DNA from: Arthrobacter sp. CDRTa11 | GTDB lineage: Bacteria; Actinomycetota; Actinomycetes; Actinomycetales; Micrococcaceae | Length of the DNA: 64,000 nt | NCBI RefSeq assembly: GCF_026427775.1 | Contig: NZ_CP044532.1 | Span: forward strand, 1,736,001-1,800,000 | Direction of reading: 5' to 3' | Part shown: positions 43,261-51,843 of the stretch, in pieces | How the letters are laid out: each line of letters opens with the position of its first letter | Numbering within the stretch: the first letter of the stretch is position 1 | Made by a program: the position numbers and the translations under genes | The notes under the pieces: model-generated | Databases searched by the model: none | What the model was told of the DNA's origin: nothing | Seen by the model: the letters and a program-made list of their open reading frames with translations, nothing else

Positions 43261-43754
43261 TGACAAACCTCCACCACCTCGCCGAACAGGCCGTTAAGAC
43301 TGCACTGGATGGGGGAGTCACCGTTGCCACTGCCGAATCCCTGACCGCAGGAATGGTTACCGCTGTTCTGGCCGACACTGCCGGAGCATCGGGAATGCTT
43401 CAAGGCGGGGTCGTCGCGTACCAGAACTCGGTAAAAATGGAGGTGCTGGGGGTTTCGCCTGAGCTGCTTGAGGCCGCCGGGTCAGTAGACGGCGATGTCG
43501 CCGCGGCCATGGCTGCGGGGGCCCGCAGGCTGTGCGGTTCCGACGTCGGTGTGGCCACCACAGGCGTGGCCGGACCCGAGGAACACGACGGAAAAGCCGT
43601 AGGTACTGTCTACATTGGCATCGCGACACCGGAGGGATCCGGTTCCTTCGAGTATGGCTTTACCGGCAGCCGGGCAGACATCCGCGGCCAGGCCTGCGGG
43701 GCTGCCTTGGAAAGACTGCTCGCTGCTCTGGCTTCCGGAAGCTACCGGGCGTAA
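43261..43754 (+). CDS. pncC: CinA C-terminal domain protein (nicotinamide-nucleotide amidohydrolase)
   Basis: Stand-alone CinA C-terminal domain of 164 residues. It deamidates nicotinamide mononucleotide in NAD recycling in characterised relatives. Signature blocks are TVATAESLTAGMVTAVLADTAGAS, GGVVAYQNSVKMEVLGV, GVATTGVAGPEEHDGKAVGTVYIGIA and ADIRGQACGAALERLL. GTG start with AAAAGGAG 6-7 bases upstream. Position between pgsA and clgR is conserved in actinobacteria. Confidence 0.93.
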
Positions 43755-43984
43755 AGTTGCCGGGAACAAATCCCGATACCCAACAGTTATTACATTGTGT
43801 CGCTTCCGGCTAGCGGAGGCGCCTAGGATGAATACACCACCACGGTTCGCTCCAGGGCGGACCGGAACCATGAGGGAGCAAGGCGATACAGATGGTAAAG
43901 CAGCCCGTATCCGTAAACGGCGTTGTCCGCTGGAAGGATGTGGGCCTCGCCGATCAGGGCAAGAGCGAACAGAAGGAGCGCAAA

Positions 43985-44344
43985 ATGGTTGTACTTCGTC
44001 ACGAAATCGGTGATGTCCTGCGCGATGTCCGCCAGCGCCAGGGCCGTACGCTCCGCGAAGTTTCGCACAGCGCCCGTGTTTCCTTGGGATACCTCAGTGA
44101 AGTCGAGCGGGGCCAGAAGGAAGCTTCCTCAGAGCTTCTGTCGTCCATCTGCTCTGCTTTGGATGTTCCGCTGTCCAGCATGCTCCGTGAAGTCAGTGAC
44201 CGTGTTGCTGTCGCCGAGGGCGTTGCCGTTCCGGACACCGTGCCCCAGGAATTCTCCCAGCGTTATGGCCGTGACCTTGACCGCGACCTCAACGCTGAAC
44301 TCAACAACGAACTCTCGAAGGGCCTGCTTTCCGGCGCACGTTAG
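43985..44344 (+). CDS. clgR: XRE-family regulator ClgR (Clp gene regulator type)
   Basis: Helix-turn-helix activator; in Corynebacterium and Streptomyces ClgR activates clp protease and stress genes. The 119-residue protein begins [58 protein letters not shown], the HTH, and ends with a short polar tail. Such regulators are themselves degraded through C-terminal signals; here the end reads GLLSGAR, not Ala-Ala. ATG 43985 has AAGGAG 6 bases upstream, better than the in-frame ATG at 43892. Confidence 0.92.
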   Translation: MVVLRHEIGDVLRDVRQRQGRTLREVSHSARVSLGYLSEVERGQKEASSELLSSICSALDVPLSSMLREVSDRVAVAEGVAVPDTVPQEFSQRYGRDLDRDLNAELNNELSKGLLSGAR

Positions 44345-44369
44345 CCGCTTGCAGCACCCTGCCAAGTAC

Positions 44370-44401
44370 AAAAGCCTCCGGCCTGTTGCCGGAGGCTTTT
44401 T
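44370..44401. terminator. Bidirectional intrinsic terminator between clgR and marR
   Basis: AAAAGCCTCCGGC (44370-44382) pairs perfectly with GCCGGAGGCTTTT (44388-44400), followed by a T on the plus strand and preceded by A's that form a T-run on the minus strand. It can end both convergent genes. Confidence 0.9.
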
Positions 44402-44440
44402 GCTGCCTTCCTGGTACCCGCGTGGCTGGTTCCCGCCCTG

Positions 44441-44998
44441 CTAATTCCCGCGATTGGCCGGAACGGCGTCAGGTTGAGTGGCATTTGTTGGGGCGGCATC
44501 GTCTTTGGGGAAGCCGTCCCGCTCGTAGATCGCATTCAGTTTTGCCATGTATTCGGCGAGCGTCTGCAGCTCCTCGAGCGGCCATTCGCCCAGCCGCTCC
44601 CTGAAAACCTGCCTCCGCGCGTCCTGGACCAGGTGCATCTTCTCCTCGCCCTTTTCTGTCAGGCGGATGGATTGCGCCCGACCGTCCAGGGGATCGGCTT
44701 CCTTGGACACCAGGCCGACGCTTTCGAGGAAGGCGATCTGCCGGCTAATGGACGGCTTACCCACCCCGATGCTGAGCGCGAGGTCAGTGAGCCGGATGGG
44801 TCCTTCCCTGCGGATTACTGTCAGCAGGCCATAGGCGGCGGGTTCCATGTCTGGATGGACCTGGCGGGACAACTGATGCGATACAGACCGCGCGCGACGC
44901 CAGAACAGGCTGATCTGATGCTCCACGGTCTTCAGTGCCGCATCGACGGTGTCGTCTGCAGGAGCTGCAGCAGCCGGGACGTCAGGGGAGTTGCTCAT
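44441..44998 (-). CDS. MarR-family transcriptional regulator
   Basis: A 185-residue winged-helix regulator. Visible are LFWRRARSVSHQLSRQVHPDMEPAAYGLLTVIRREGPIRLTDLALSIGVGKPSISRQIAFLESVGLVSKEADPLDGRAQSIRLTEKGEE, the full MarR DNA-binding domain with the D-x-R wing, and a C-terminal dimerisation helix. The N-terminus is Ala/Asp-rich. The ligand and targets are unknown. It is divergent from the DUF3046 gene with 41 bases between the start codons, and both promoters sit in that gap. Confidence 0.92.
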   Translation of the reverse strand: MSNSPDVPAAAAPADDTVDAALKTVEHQISLFWRRARSVSHQLSRQVHPDMEPAAYGLLTVIRREGPIRLTDLALSIGVGKPSISRQIAFLESVGLVSKEADPLDGRAQSIRLTEKGEEKMHLVQDARRQVFRERLGEWPLEELQTLAEYMAKLNAIYERDGFPKDDAAPTNATQPDAVPANRGN

Positions 44999-45042
44999 AG
45001 CAACAATTCTAGGCTCCGCTGCCGTGAGAGAATCTATTGGTG
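44996..45042. promoter_or_regulatory. Two back-to-back leaderless promoters (marR and DUF3046)
   Basis: On the minus strand TAGAAT (45011-45006) is 7 bases before ATG 44998. On the plus strand GAGAAT (45028-45033) is 6 bases before GTG 45040. The two promoters face away from each other and must overlap in their -35 regions. Confidence 0.5.
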
Positions 45043-45264
45043 CGAATCAGTGACTATTGGCGGCTTATGGACGACGAATTCGGCGCAGGTTATTCCAGGG
45101 TTCTGAGCAGCACGCTCGTCCTCGCAGGCGTCGGCGGGCGCACGGCGGATCAGGCTCTCGCCGCCGGAATAAGTCCCAGGACCGTGTGGCTGGCTATCTG
45201 TGACGTGCAGGATGTGCCGCCGGAGCGCCGCCTGGGGCGCGACATCAAACCGCACCGCGACTGA
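45040..45264 (+). CDS. DUF3046 family protein
   Basis: A 74-residue protein with the family core RISDYWRLMDDEFGAGYSRVLSSTLVL and LAAGISPRTVWLAICDVQDVPPERRLGRD. DUF3046 proteins are small, actinobacterial, of unknown role, and usually lie just upstream of recA, as here. The GTG at 45040 is chosen because it matches the promoter spacing; a TTG one codon earlier is possible. Confidence 0.9.
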   Translation: MRISDYWRLMDDEFGAGYSRVLSSTLVLAGVGGRTADQALAAGISPRTVWLAICDVQDVPPERRLGRDIKPHRD

Positions 45265-45276
45265 CTCTTTCACCTG

Positions 45277-45325
45277 TTGACACGCCGCAGGGTTGTTCGA
45301 ATATCTGTTCGGGTAAAGCTATGCT
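45277..45325 (+). promoter_or_regulatory. recA: recA promoter region with LexA box
   Basis: The LexA-type site TCGAATATCTGTTCGG lies at 45297-45312, two bases off TCGAAC-N4-GTTCGA. TTGACA at 45277-45282 and TATGCT at 45320-45325 are candidate promoter parts, though they do not form one ideally spaced pair. Confidence 0.7.
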
Positions 45326-45456
45326 TTTCCCAGCGGGTTATCCACATGGCCAACGTCATCCGGCCATAATGTCAGTGGGTGCCATTAGCGTCAGAGATGA
45401 CCAGTTAGCGGCCGCTGAGGCCACTCCACAGCGAGAAAAAATTAGAGGTGTGAACC

Positions 45457-46512
45457 ATGGCGGCAGCCCCGGATCGTGAAAAAGCGTTGGAAGCAGCGCT
45501 GGCCCAGATTGACAAGCAGTTCGGTAAGGGCTCGGTCATGCGGCTGGGCGATGAAGTCCGAGCCCCCATCGAGGTCATCCCCACCGGATCCATCGCCCTG
45601 GATGTTGCCCTGGGCATTGGCGGCCTGCCCCGTGGTCGTGTCGTGGAGATTTACGGCCCGGAATCCTCCGGTAAGACAACTGTTGCGCTGCACGCCGTGG
45701 CCAATGCCCAGCGCCTGGGTGGCATCGCCGCGTTTATCGACGCCGAGCACGCCCTGGATCCTGAATACGCCGCAAAGCTGGGCGTGGACACGGACGCGCT
45801 CCTGGTTTCCCAGCCGGACACAGGCGAGCAGGCCCTCGAAATCATGGACATGCTGATCGGCTCGGGCTCCCTTGACGTTATCGTCATTGACTCTGTGGCT
45901 GCCTTGGTTCCCCGCGCTGAAATCGAGGGCGACATGGGAGACAGCCACGTTGGTCTCCAGGCCCGCCTCATGAGCCAGGCCCTGCGTAAGATCACCGGCC
46001 GCCTGAGCCAGACCAAAACCACCGCCATTTTCATCAACCAGCTGCGTGAAAAGATCGGCGTCTTCTTCGGCTCGCCGGAAACCACCACCGGTGGTAAGGC
46101 ACTGAAGTTCTACGCCTCCATCCGCATCGACGTCCGGCGCATCCAGACTCTCAAAGAGGGCGCAGACTCCGTGGGTAACCGGACCAAGGCCAAGATCGTC
46201 AAGAACAAGATGGCACCGCCCTTCAAAATCGCCGAGTTCGACATCATCTACGGCCAGGGAATCTCCCGCGAGGGCGGCATCATCGACATGGGCGTCGAGC
46301 ACGGCCTCATCAAGAAGTCCGGTTCCTGGTTTACCTATGACGGCGATCAGCTCGGACAGGGTATGGAGAACTCGCGCAGGTTCCTTCGCGACAATCCTGA
46401 GCTCGCTGCCGAACTTGAGCGTTTGATCAAGGAAAAGCTCGGCGTGGGGGTCAAGCCTGCGGCCGACGAATCCAAAGACACTCCGAAGCTGAAGGCCGTT
46501 GACGGGTTCTAG
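45457..46512 (+). CDS. recA: RecA recombinase
   Basis: ATP-dependent strand exchange protein and co-protease for LexA cleavage. The 351-residue protein shows [12 protein letters not shown], Walker [10 protein letters not shown] at residues 67-75, [35 protein letters not shown], the L2 loop [29 protein letters not shown] and the C-terminal domain. No intein is present. ATG 45457 follows a weak site (AGAGGTG about 7 bases upstream). Its stop lies within an 18-bp tandem repeat and overlaps the recX frame. Confidence 0.98.
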   Translation: MAAAPDREKALEAALAQIDKQFGKGSVMRLGDEVRAPIEVIPTGSIALDVALGIGGLPRGRVVEIYGPESSGKTTVALHAVANAQRLGGIAAFIDAEHALDPEYAAKLGVDTDALLVSQPDTGEQALEIMDMLIGSGSLDVIVIDSVAALVPRAEIEGDMGDSHVGLQARLMSQALRKITGRLSQTKTTAIFINQLREKIGVFFGSPETTTGGKALKFYASIRIDVRRIQTLKEGADSVGNRTKAKIVKNKMAPPFKIAEFDIIYGQGISREGGIIDMGVEHGLIKKSGSWFTYDGDQLGQGMENSRRFLRDNPELAAELERLIKEKLGVGVKPAADESKDTPKLKAVDGF

Positions 46513-47209
46513 CAGCGCGGCGGGTTCTGGCAGCGAGACGCGTTCTGACAGCGAGACGGGTTCTGACAGACAGGCGGGTTTCGATGGGGGACCGGGCGGG
46601 GGCCATGTAGGTCGCCAAGGTTCGGCGCGTTCCCGCACCGGGGGTGCGGGGCGCCGCCGTCCCCGGCAGGACGGTCCGGATCCGGAGTCATCCATTGCAG
46701 GAGACGCAGAGCCGGATCCGGCGTCGGTTGCCCGTGCCATCGTGCTCCGGCAACTGACCAGCTCGGCGAAAAGCCGGCTGCAGCTGGCTCGGAAACTGGC
46801 CGAGCGGAACATCCCCGAGGATGTGGCAGAGGCTGTTCTGGACCGCTTCCAGGAAGTCCGTCTCATTGACGACGCCGAGTTCGCGGACATGTGGGTGCGC
46901 AGCCGATCGCAGTCACGCAAGCTGGCCAAAGGGGCACTGCGCCGGGAACTTGCGGACAAGGGCGTCGCTCCGGAGACGGCGGCTGCCGCCTTGGAGCAGC
47001 TCTCCGATGCCGACGAGGAAACGGCTGCCCGCCAACTCGTGGAGCGGAAGCTTCGCCCGGGGACTGACCTCTCGGACCGTGCCGCACGCGACAAAGCCAC
47101 GCGGCGTCTGGCATCGATGTTGGCCCGAAAGGGTTACCAGCCGTCCCAGGCTTTCCGGATCGTGAGTGAAGTACTGGACGCCACTGCCGGCCGCCGGCAG
47201 GACGGGTAA
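46499..47209 (+). CDS. recX: Regulatory protein RecX
   Basis: RecX binds RecA filaments and limits their activity. The C-terminal 150 residues are the three-helix repeats: [60 protein letters not shown], then [12 protein letters not shown] and the last repeat ending [15 protein letters not shown]. The first 75 residues are low-complexity Ser/Gly/Arg/Pro, encoded in part by 18-bp repeats. The start is unclear: TTG 46499 overlaps recA; later starts in the disordered region are equally possible. Confidence 0.88.
   Translation: MTGSSSAAGSGSETRSDSETGSDRQAGFDGGPGGGHVGRQGSARSRTGGAGRRRPRQDGPDPESSIAGDAEPDPASVARAIVLRQLTSSAKSRLQLARKLAERNIPEDVAEAVLDRFQEVRLIDDAEFADMWVRSRSQSRKLAKGALRRELADKGVAPETAAAALEQLSDADEETAARQLVERKLRPGTDLSDRAARDKATRRLASMLARKGYQPSQAFRIVSEVLDATAGRRQDG
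46504..46575 (+). repeat. Four 18-bp tandem units over the recA stop and recX start
   Basis: Units at 46504, 46522, 46540 and 46558 follow GGGTTCTGACAGCGAGAC with changes. The first unit contains the recA stop codon (TAG, 46510-46512), and all are read in the recX frame as Ser/Gly/Glu/Thr-rich sequence. Confidence 0.9.
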
Positions 47210-47251
47210 CCTGGCCAGGCAGCACCAACAGCGCCGGCCGTGGGAACCCGG

Positions 47252-47266
47252 TACCCTTAACAGGTG
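47252..47266 (+). promoter_or_regulatory. Leaderless promoter of miaB
   Basis: TACCCT (47252-47257), TAACAG, GTG 47264. Confidence 0.5.
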
Positions 47267-48823
47267 AGTTTGACCATTCCTTCCCCCGCATCCGGTGTTG
47301 CCCCCTCCGCCATCTCTGCTGCCGCGCGCCCGCGTACCTACCAGGTGCGTACGTTCGGCTGCCAGATGAACGTCCATGATTCGGAGCGGATGGCAGGCAT
47401 GCTGGAATCTGCCGGCTACGTGCCGGCCGACGGTGAGCAGGCAGACGTGGTGGTCTTTAACACCTGCGCAGTGCGGGAAAATGCCGACAACAAGCTTTAC
47501 GGCAACCTGGGGATGCTTGCACCCGTCAAGGCCGCCAACCCTGGAATGCAGATCGCCGTGGGCGGCTGCCTTGCCCAGAAAGACCGGGAGACCATCCTGA
47601 AGAAGGCGCCCTGGGTGGACGCCGTGTTTGGAACGCACAATGTCGGCGCACTTCCGGCCCTGCTGGATAGGGCGCGCCATAACAACGAAGCCCAGCTGGA
47701 GATCCTCGAATCCCTCGATGTCTTCCCGTCCACGCTGCCTACAAAGCGGGACTCTGTCTACTCGGGCTGGGTATCCATCTCCGTGGGGTGCAATAACACC
47801 TGCACCTTCTGCATCGTGCCTGCGCTGCGGGGCAAGGAAAAGGACCGGCGGCCCGGCGACATCCTCGCCGAAATCCAGGCCCTGGTGGATGACGGCGCCA
47901 TCGAAGTCACGCTCCTCGGGCAGAACGTCAACTCGTATGGTGTGGAGTTCGGGGACAGGCAGGCCTTCTCCAAACTGCTCCGCGCGTGTGGCGAGATAGA
48001 AGGCCTGGAACGGGTTCGGTTCACCAGCCCGCATCCAGCGTCCTTCACCGATGATGTCATTGATGCGATGGCCGAAACGCCTAACGTGATGCCCCAGCTG
48101 CACATGCCACTGCAGTCAGGTTCAGACAAGGTCCTCAAGGACATGAAACGCTCGTACCGGTCCACCAAATTCCTTGGCATTCTGGACAAGGTCCGGGACA
48201 AGATCCCGCATGCCGCCATCTCCACGGACATCATTGTGGGCTTCCCCGGCGAAACCGAAGAGGACTTCCAGGCCACGCTGGACGTTGTGGAGAAATCACG
48301 GTTCGCTACCGCGTTTACCTTCCAGTACTCGAAGCGGCCAGGCACTCCGGCCGCCGATCTCCCTGACCAGCTGCCCAAGGCCGTTGTACAGGAGCGCTTC
48401 GAACGCCTCACTGCGCTCCAGGACAGGATCGCCGCAGAGGAGAACGCCAAACAGCTCGGCCGCCGCGTGGAAGTAATGGTGACAGCCCAGTCAGGCCGCA
48501 AAGCCGAAGAAACCCACCGGCTGTCCGGCCGTTCGCAGGACCAGCGGCTGGTGCACTTCTCCGTTCCTGTTGGTGCTCCGGCTCCGCGCCCCGGCGATCT
48601 CGTCACCGTCACCATCACTGAAGCTGCAGCCTTCCACCTCGTGGCCGATCCCACGGCCGGTGACTACGCCCTTCGCCGGTCCCGTGCCGGCGATGCCTGG
48701 GACAGGTCGCAGGCGGATTCCTGCGGTGCCCCTGTGCCGGGACCGGGCGGCGGACAAGGCACCGGCGCCGGCCGCACTGGCGTTTCGCTGGGGATGCCTG
48801 CGCTGCCGGTACGCATCCGCTGA
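47264..48823 (+). CDS. miaB: tRNA-2-methylthio-N6-dimethylallyladenosine synthase MiaB
   Basis: Radical SAM methylthiotransferase that modifies A37 of tRNAs after MiaA. The 519-residue protein has the N-terminal UPF0004 domain with cysteines in [32 protein letters not shown] and [10 protein letters not shown], the radical SAM motif CNNTCTFC with [15 protein letters not shown], and a C-terminal TRAM domain. The last 45 residues are a Gly/Pro/Arg-rich tail not found in E. coli MiaB. miaA begins 3 bases after its stop. Confidence 0.96.
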   Translation: MSLTIPSPASGVAPSAISAAARPRTYQVRTFGCQMNVHDSERMAGMLESAGYVPADGEQADVVVFNTCAVRENADNKLYGNLGMLAPVKAANPGMQIAVGGCLAQKDRETILKKAPWVDAVFGTHNVGALPALLDRARHNNEAQLEILESLDVFPSTLPTKRDSVYSGWVSISVGCNNTCTFCIVPALRGKEKDRRPGDILAEIQALVDDGAIEVTLLGQNVNSYGVEFGDRQAFSKLLRACGEIEGLERVRFTSPHPASFTDDVIDAMAETPNVMPQLHMPLQSGSDKVLKDMKRSYRSTKFLGILDKVRDKIPHAAISTDIIVGFPGETEEDFQATLDVVEKSRFATAFTFQYSKRPGTPAADLPDQLPKAVVQERFERLTALQDRIAAEENAKQLGRRVEVMVTAQSGRKAEETHRLSGRSQDQRLVHFSVPVGAPAPRPGDLVTVTITEAAAFHLVADPTAGDYALRRSRAGDAWDRSQADSCGAPVPGPGGGQGTGAGRTGVSLGMPALPVRIR

Positions 48824-48826
48824 CCG

Positions 48827-49738
48827 GTGGTTCACCCAGCCGTTATCGCCGTCGTCGGCCCAACAGGGTCAGGGAAATCTGATCTTGCCGTCAGCCTTGC
48901 CCTGGAGCTGGACGGGGAGGTCATCAATGCCGACGCCATGCAGTTCTATCGAGGAATGGACATCGGGACTGCCAAAATCAGCATGGCGGAGCGCCGGGGT
49001 GTACCCCATCACCTCCTGGACACCTTGGACGTCACCGAGGAAGCCAGCGTCTCTGACTTTCAGCAGCTGGCCCGGCAGCTCATTGACAACATCCATTCCC
49101 GCGGCAAACGTGCCATCCTGGCCGGCGGTTCGGGGCTCTACATCCGTGCTGCCCTGGACATCCTGGAATTCCCCGGCACGGATCCCCACATCCGGAAACA
49201 GCTGGAAACCGATCTTGAAGAGGAAGGCAGCCAGGCTCTTCTGGCACGCCTTCGCCAAGTGGATCCCGTGTCTGCCGCCCGCCTGTCCGACGCCCGCCGG
49301 ATCGTCAGGGCTCTTGAGGTCCATCAGCTGACTGGCCGCCCCTTCAGCTCGTTTATGCCCCAGCGCGAGTATTACCAGCCAGCAGTCCAGATCGGACTGG
49401 CGGTGGACAGGGAAGTGCTCCGTGACAGGCTTGCCCGCCGGGTCCACAGAATGGTTGAGGGAGGACTGCTCGAAGAGGTGCGCCGGCTCGACGCGGCGGG
49501 CCTGCGCCGCGGGAAGACCGCTCCCCGGGCGCTGGGATACTCCCAGTTCCTTAAGGTGCTCGACGACGGAGCCACCGTGGATGAGGCAACGGAGGAAACC
49601 ATCGTGGCCACCCGGCAGTTCGCCAGGCGGCAACTCACGTGGTTCCGGGCCGATCCCCGGATCAGCTGGCTGGACTGGCAGGATCCAGAGCTTCTGCCCA
49701 AGGCCGTCCACCTCGTCAAGACACAACCGGGCACCTGA
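48827..49738 (+). CDS. miaA: tRNA dimethylallyltransferase MiaA
   Basis: Adds the dimethylallyl group to N6 of A37 in UNN-reading tRNAs, the substrate for MiaB. The 303-residue protein begins [22 protein letters not shown] (P-loop), then [45 protein letters not shown] and [20 protein letters not shown], ending with [15 protein letters not shown] start close to the miaB stop; the miaB-miaA-dapF-hflX order is usual in actinobacteria. Confidence 0.97.
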   Translation: MVHPAVIAVVGPTGSGKSDLAVSLALELDGEVINADAMQFYRGMDIGTAKISMAERRGVPHHLLDTLDVTEEASVSDFQQLARQLIDNIHSRGKRAILAGGSGLYIRAALDILEFPGTDPHIRKQLETDLEEEGSQALLARLRQVDPVSAARLSDARRIVRALEVHQLTGRPFSSFMPQREYYQPAVQIGLAVDREVLRDRLARRVHRMVEGGLLEEVRRLDAAGLRRGKTAPRALGYSQFLKVLDDGATVDEATEETIVATRQFARRQLTWFRADPRISWLDWQDPELLPKAVHLVKTQPGT

Positions 49739-49753
49739 CCCCTCACTCGCTTG

Positions 49754-49816
49754 GAGTTTTTGTCCATTTACGGCGGGTTGCAGTCGTGCGAAGTCGCCAC
49801 ATCTGGACAAAAACTC
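49754..49816. repeat. 63-bp inverted-repeat element between miaA and dapF
   Basis: Perfect 13-base arms GAGTTTTTGTCCA (49754-49766) and TGGACAAAAACTC (49804-49816) enclose 37 bases that contain a weaker inner GGCG/CGCC pair. As RNA the first arm gives a T-rich stem, so it could terminate; as DNA it looks like a small palindromic repeat unit. Confidence 0.75.
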
Positions 49817-49857
49817 AGCGGCCGGGGCTGGATTCTGTAGGGTCCACGTGTGGCCGG

Positions 49858-49872
49858 TAACCTTGGACTATG
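49858..49872 (+). promoter_or_regulatory. Leaderless promoter of dapF
   Basis: TAACCT (49858-49863), TGGACT, ATG 49870. Confidence 0.55.
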
Positions 49873-50814
49873 GATGCAACCCTTTCCGAGGCCACTCAGC
49901 CCGCCTTCAGCTCACTGGGCGGACTGCGGTTCTCCAAGGGCCACGGCACCGGCAACGACTTTGTACTGATCGCGGACCCCGAGGGCGTGCAAACAATAGA
50001 TCCGGGCCAGGTGGCCACCCTGTGCGACAGGCACCGTGGCATCGGGGGCGACGGACTGATCCGCGCCGTGCCCTCACGGTTTCTTCCTGAAGGCAGGGAA
50101 CTGCTGGCCCACACCCCGAACGCTGAATGGTTCATGGACTACCGCAACGGCGACGGTTCGCTGTCCGAGATGTGCGGCAACGGGGTCCGCGTTTTCGTGC
50201 ATTTCCTCCTGGCCGAGGGCCTGGTGGATCTGCCCGAAGGCGGCGCACTGACCATAGGCACGCGCGGGGGCGTCAAGACCGTGGTCCGGACGGGGAATGG
50301 CTACGCCGTTGACATGGGCCCATGGGAGTTCATTTTTCCAGGGGATGCCACCGCCAAGGCCATGGATTCCCTGGTCAGCGCCGACGGCCTGGAGGTACCC
50401 CGGCCTGCCCTGTCAGTCAGCATGGGCAACCCGCATACTGTCGTTGCGCTTGCTGAGCTCTCGGAGCTTGAGGCAACCAGGCTCTTCACGCCTCCCCGCG
50501 TTGATCCGGTGCCTGCCAACGGGACCAACGTTGAGTTTGTCGTTCCCGCCGAACCCCTGGTCCACAACGGGGTGGGCATGGTGACGATGCGCGTTCATGA
50601 ACGGGGTGTGGGCGAAACACAGTCGTGCGGCACTGGCGCGTGCGCTGCCGCGGTGGCAATCAGGCACTGGGCCGGAGCCGAGGCGCCCGACACCTGGAAT
50701 GTGAAGGTGCCAGGGGGCGTCGTCGGGGTAAAGTTCTTCGTCGGACCAGGCGGGCACGAGCACGTAGAACTTAGCGGACCAGCCGTGATCGTAGCTAGCG
50801 GGACGCTTTCCTGA
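49870..50814 (+). CDS. dapF: Diaminopimelate epimerase
   Basis: Interconverts LL- and meso-diaminopimelate for peptidoglycan and lysine. The 314-residue protein has both catalytic cysteines: the N-terminal one in SLSEMCGNGVRVFVHFLL and the second in GETQSCGTGACAAAVA. GHGTGNDFVLI and VSMGNPHTVV are also present. A 12-residue N-terminal extension precedes the usual start. The 3' end overlaps the convergent methyltransferase gene by 20 bases. Confidence 0.96.
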   Translation: MDATLSEATQPAFSSLGGLRFSKGHGTGNDFVLIADPEGVQTIDPGQVATLCDRHRGIGGDGLIRAVPSRFLPEGRELLAHTPNAEWFMDYRNGDGSLSEMCGNGVRVFVHFLLAEGLVDLPEGGALTIGTRGGVKTVVRTGNGYAVDMGPWEFIFPGDATAKAMDSLVSADGLEVPRPALSVSMGNPHTVVALAELSELEATRLFTPPRVDPVPANGTNVEFVVPAEPLVHNGVGMVTMRVHERGVGETQSCGTGACAAAVAIRHWAGAEAPDTWNVKVPGGVVGVKFFVGPGGHEHVELSGPAVIVASGTLS

Positions 50815-51409
50815 CACGCAGGATCCGGAAGGACTTGGACGTGGACTCGCGGCTGACCGTTAACGATTCATCAAATTCGGCGGACAGCCAGCGCTGGAGG
50901 GAGTCCGAGCCCAGGTTCTTCTGGACCACCAGCCACGCCGAGCCGCCTGGTGCCAGCCGCGGGAGCCAGAGCTTCAGTAGCGAATGGAGTTCGTCTTTGC
51001 CAATCCTGATGGGCGGATTGGACCAGATGGTATCGAAACGCAGCTCAGGGTCCACCCCTTCAGGCGTGGTGGCGGTGACATTCTCCAAGCCGAGGATCTG
51101 GGCGTTTTCGTTCGTCAGGATGATGCAGCGTTCATTCACGTCCACTGCATAAACGTGCGCATGCGGGGCACGGAGAGCCATGGTGAGGGCGATAGGGCCC
51201 CAACCGCAGCCGATGTCCAGGAGATTGCCAGTGGGCGAAGGAGCCGGAACTTCGGCGAGCAGTACGGCAGTTCCCTTATCAATACCCTCCGGGCTGAAAA
51301 TCCCAGCAGAAGTCTGCAGTCTGCGCGTTTCCCCGGCGAGGTCCACTGTAAGCGGTTTGCGGGTGAACGGCCCGGCGGGCGATGCGCTGAAATAGTGTGC
51401 GGACTCCAT
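50795..51409 (-). CDS. Class I SAM-dependent methyltransferase (RsmC/RlmG-like)
   Basis: A 204-residue methyltransferase with the SAM-binding GNLLDIGCGWGPIALTMAL, acidic loop VYAVDVNERCI, and the NPP motif in FDTIWSNPPIRIGKDELHSLL. This motif marks N-methyltransferases acting on guanine or adenine, as in the rRNA enzymes RsmC and RlmG. An rRNA target is likely but not shown. The start at ATG 51409 is chosen from a TAATCT -10 box 8 bases upstream; a longer frame to 51460 exists. It is convergent with and overlaps dapF. Confidence 0.87.
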   Translation of the reverse strand: MESAHYFSASPAGPFTRKPLTVDLAGETRRLQTSAGIFSPEGIDKGTAVLLAEVPAPSPTGNLLDIGCGWGPIALTMALRAPHAHVYAVDVNERCIILTNENAQILGLENVTATTPEGVDPELRFDTIWSNPPIRIGKDELHSLLKLWLPRLAPGGSAWLVVQKNLGSDSLQRWLSAEFDESLTVSRESTSKSFRILRVRKASR

Positions 51410-51423
51410 AACTGGCCAGATTA
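51407..51423 (-). promoter_or_regulatory. Leaderless promoter of the methyltransferase gene
   Basis: On the minus strand TAATCT (51423-51418) lies 8 bases before ATG 51409. Confidence 0.4.
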
Positions 51424-51468
51424 GTTGGCCGCAGGGGCGTATGGGAAACCGCAGGCGCAAGGTTCTGC

Positions 51469-51484
51469 TAATCTGGAACGCATG
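51469..51484 (+). promoter_or_regulatory. Promoter of the hflX leader transcript
   Basis: TAATCT (51469-51474) lies 7 bases before the ATG of a six-codon ORF at 51482. The transcript would start at or near that ATG. Confidence 0.5.
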
Positions 51485-51502
51485 TTCTTGATCTTCGAGT
51501 AG
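51482..51502 (+). CDS. Candidate six-residue leader peptide of hflX
   Basis: ATG-TTC-TTG-ATC-TTC-GAG-TAG encodes M-F-L-I-F-E. It is placed exactly where a leaderless mRNA would begin and is followed by about 340 bases of structured untranslated sequence before hflX. Short hydrophobic leader peptides upstream of ribosome-rescue and antibiotic-resistance genes act by ribosome stalling. Whether this one is translated is unproven. Confidence 0.4.
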   Translation: MFLIFE

Positions 51503-51843
51503 CCGGCACGGGTTTCAACCCGTCCCGCAGCCAAGTCCCGCAGCGATGCAGGTGTCAGCCTTCCGCAAATGCGCAATGAACAGGCCCAACGTGCCTGTTC
51601 AAACGCCGGGCATTACTCGAAAGAATCAGCCTTTCTGCTGGTCCAATCCTGTCCTTGCCGGCGTCCTTCCAAGATCGCCCACGTTTACCGGACGTGGAAC
51701 CCACGCTGTGCGCGGCCACTTTGCCGGGCAGCGCAGCAGACCAGGAGGCCAGGATGACTTCAAGCCGTCAGCCCAGCGCGAATACTTCACCACTCACCAG
51801 TGATCGGCACTATTCTGGAAATGCCGAATCTTCAAAGGAGAAC
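51503..51843 (+). other. Long untranslated leader of hflX with hairpins
   Basis: No conserved coding sequence is seen. Hairpins include CACGGGT/ACCCGTC just after the leader ORF and the perfect TGAACAGGC (51577-51585)/GCCTGTTCA (51593-51601). AAGGAG at 51835-51840 serves the hflX start. A frame in phase with hflX runs back to 51655 but its sequence is not HflX-like. Confidence 0.6.

Noticed and set aside
46504..46575. CRISPR array
   Set aside because: Units are back to back without spacers and are protein coding.
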